A stretch of DNA of 14,317 nucleotides from JBFHKO01 sp041595355 (GTDB lineage Bacteria; Pseudomonadota; Gammaproteobacteria; Enterobacterales; Aeromonadaceae): assembly GCA_041595355.1 (NCBI GenBank), contig JBFHKO010000043.1, positions 1 through 14,317 of the forward strand, in the 5' to 3' direction. A model generated the notes under the pieces. That model was not told the origin of the DNA. It saw only the letters and a list, made by a program, of their open reading frames with translations, and searched no databases. Below, piece after piece: positions 12,898-14,317 of this stretch; within the stretch, counting starts at the first letter, position 1, and each line of letters opens with the position of its first letter. Both the position numbers and the translations under genes were made by a program.

Positions 12898-14317
12898 TCA
12901 GGCTCGTCTCTTCTGTTCGGGCTGTGGTGCATTCAACGGGATATCGGCTGGCCCCTGGCGCGGGGTGGCGGCGCCCGCCGGCAGCAGGTAGAGGCCATCG
13001 GCACGCTGCTGCAGGCGGGGCCATAACTGTTCGGCGGGCAGGGGGCGGGCAAACAGGTAGCCCTGTACCAGATCGCACTCCAGCGCCTGCAACCGCGCAT
13101 GCTGCTCCGGCGTCTCGACCCCCTCGGCCACCACCTGCAACGCCATGCTGTGGGCCAGCTGGATGACGGCGCCCACTATGGCGGCATCATGCCCCTCTCC
13201 CGCCAGCTCCCGGATAAAACTGCGATCCACCTTCAGGCGGTTGGCGGGCAGGTGCTTGAGGTAACTCAGGGAGGAGTAGCCGGTGCCGAAATCGTCGATG
13301 GCGCAGCGGACCCCCAGTGCCTTGAGGTGGCTCAGGGTCTCGATGGTGCGCTGGGGCGACTCCATGGCCAGGCTTTCGGTGATCTCCAGCTCCAGATCGC
13401 CGGGCGCCACGCCGGTCTCCAGCAAGATCCGATCCACCGAGGCCAACAGCTGGCGATCGGTAAACTGGCGCGCCGAGACATTGACGCTCATGGTCAGGCC
13501 GGCCAGCCCGCGCTGCTGCCAGGCTTTGAGTTGTTCACAGGCATGGCGGATGACCCATTCGCCGATGGGAATGATGAGGCCGCTCTCCTCCGCCAGGGGA
13601 ATGAACTCCATGGGCGAGACGGCACCGCGCTCGGGGTGCTGCCAGCGCAGCAGGGCCTCCAGCGCCACCACCCGGCCGGTGCCGGCGTCGAGCATGGGCT
13701 GGTAATGCAGGCTCAGCTGGCCGCCAGCCAGGGCGCCGCGCAGGCTGTCCATCAGCTGGATGCGCTGGCAGATCTGCCGATCCAGGGCGGTATCGTAGCA
13801 GACGCAGTGGCCCCGCCCCTGGCGCTTGGCCTGATAGAGGCCGCGCTCGGCCAGCAGCAACATCCGCTGGGGCGAGGCCTGCCGCTGCGTGTCGACATAG
13901 AGACCGATGCAGGCACTCAGCTGCAACTCCAGCCCCTTGTAACGGCGAAATTGCGCCAGCCGCATCTGCAGCCCCGCCGCCAGTTGCGAAAGCTCCGCCG
14001 CCGAGCGGTTGGGCAGCAGCAGCGCCCACTTGTCCCCCTCCAGGCGCACCAAGCTGTCCGCGTCGCCCAGCGCCGGCCCGAGCAGGGGGCCGATGCGCTC
14101 CAGCAGCCGGTCGCCGCCATCATAGCCCAGGAGATCATTGACATGGCGAAAGCCGTCGAGGTCCAGCAGCAACAACGACAGCGGCAATCCCCGGCGGCTG
14201 CTGCAGCATTGCCGGGCGCGGATCTGCCGATAGAGGGCGGGGCGCCCCGTCGCCATGACCAGCCCGGGTTGAGGGCCGCCATGCAGCAACCGCTCCCCAA
14301 GACTCGCCGTCAGCCGC
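12898..14317 (-). CDS. GGDEF-EAL protein (5' end outside window), degenerate GGDEF, intact EAL: probable cyclic di-GMP phosphodiesterase
   Basis: The visible 472 residues stay open to the right edge without a stop, so the N-terminus and any sensory domain are missing; the TTG at 14289 is not taken as the start. The GGDEF domain keeps LDLDGFRHVND, but its signature reads EGDKW and the inhibitory RxxD is GDAD, so cyclase activity and product inhibition are probably lost. The EAL domain is complete: EALLRW, Asn in SVNVSARQ, Glu in LEITES, both Asp in DDFGTGYSS, Lys in LKVDRS, Glu in AEGVET and Gln in QGYLF. A phosphodiesterase role is therefore expected. In other proteins such degenerate GGDEF domains can bind GTP and stimulate the EAL; whether this one does is unknown. 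It is the first operon gene in view and ends 3 bp before the membrane kinase start. Confidence 0.92.
   Translation of the reverse strand, partial: RLTASLGERLLHGGPQPGLVMATGRPALYRQIRARQCCSSRRGLPLSLLLLDLDGFRHVNDLLGYDGGDRLLERIGPLLGPALGDADSLVRLEGDKWALLLPNRSAAELSQLAAGLQMRLAQFRRYKGLELQLSACIGLYVDTQRQASPQRMLLLAERGLYQAKRQGRGHCVCYDTALDRQICQRIQLMDSLRGALAGGQLSLHYQPMLDAGTGRVVALEALLRWQHPERGAVSPMEFIPLAEESGLIIPIGEWVIRHACEQLKAWQQRGLAGLTMSVNVSARQFTDRQLLASVDRILLETGVAPGDLELEITESLAMESPQRTIETLSHLKALGVRCAIDDFGTGYSSLSYLKHLPANRLKVDRSFIRELAGEGHDAAIVGAVIQLAHSMALQVVAEGVETPEQHARLQALECDLVQGYLFARPLPAEQLWPRLQQRADGLYLLPAGAATPRQGPADIPLNAPQPEQKRRA

Noticed and set aside
14287..14289. TTG as the start of the rightmost GGDEF-EAL gene
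   Set aside because: The frame stays open to the window edge and the GGDEF domain would be cut at its N-terminal end, so the gene more likely continues beyond the window.

Overview
The window looks like a high-GC gammaproteobacterial chromosome. The left edge carries the last 233 residues of the housekeeping sigma factor RpoD. It is followed by a tRNA-Ile with a CAU anticodon (ileX type), and rpoD next to ileX is an arrangement known from E. coli and relatives. The RpoD tail reads like an enteric, Vibrio or Aeromonas protein, and the high GC fits something like the Aeromonadaceae (Oceanimonas or Zobellella type). The family is a guess; the class is fairly safe.

Layout: rpoD 3' end (1-702, +); a well-formed tRNA promoter (747-775); tRNA-Ile2 (791-866, +) and its terminator (875-911). 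After a short intergenic stretch, an inverted repeat (1010-1040) probably ends a leftward operon that fills the rest of the window. In order of transcription (right to left) the operon encodes: (1) a GGDEF-EAL protein whose 5' end lies outside the window; (2) a 1256-residue membrane hybrid histidine kinase with CHASE3-like, tandem HAMP, GAF, coiled-coil, HisKA, HATPase and three receiver domains; (3) a CheR-type methyltransferase; (4) a soluble REC-PAS-HisKA-HATPase kinase ending in a degenerate receiver; (5) a REC-PAS-GGDEF-EAL protein with a degenerate EAL; (6) a CheB-type methylesterase without a receiver; (7) a REC-PAS-GGDEF-EAL protein with both output domains intact. Neighbouring genes overlap or are at most 9 bp apart, so this is one transcriptional unit. 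Its promoter is beyond the right edge.

Together the genes resemble a phosphorelay network feeding cyclic di-GMP synthesis and breakdown, with an adaptation pair (CheR/CheB) but no chemoreceptor, CheA or CheW in view. The kinases could phosphorylate the receivers of the two REC-PAS-GGDEF-EAL proteins. The first gene has only its EAL intact (probable phosphodiesterase), the fifth only its GGDEF intact (probable cyclase), and the seventh has both. CheR and CheB have no obvious substrate here. The long Glu/Gln-rich coiled coil of the membrane kinase is a candidate, which would make the system a chemoreceptor-free relative of Wsp-like logic. That is inference.

There is no gene-free stretch over 300 bases. 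No mobile element, integrase, CRISPR array or phage gene is visible.
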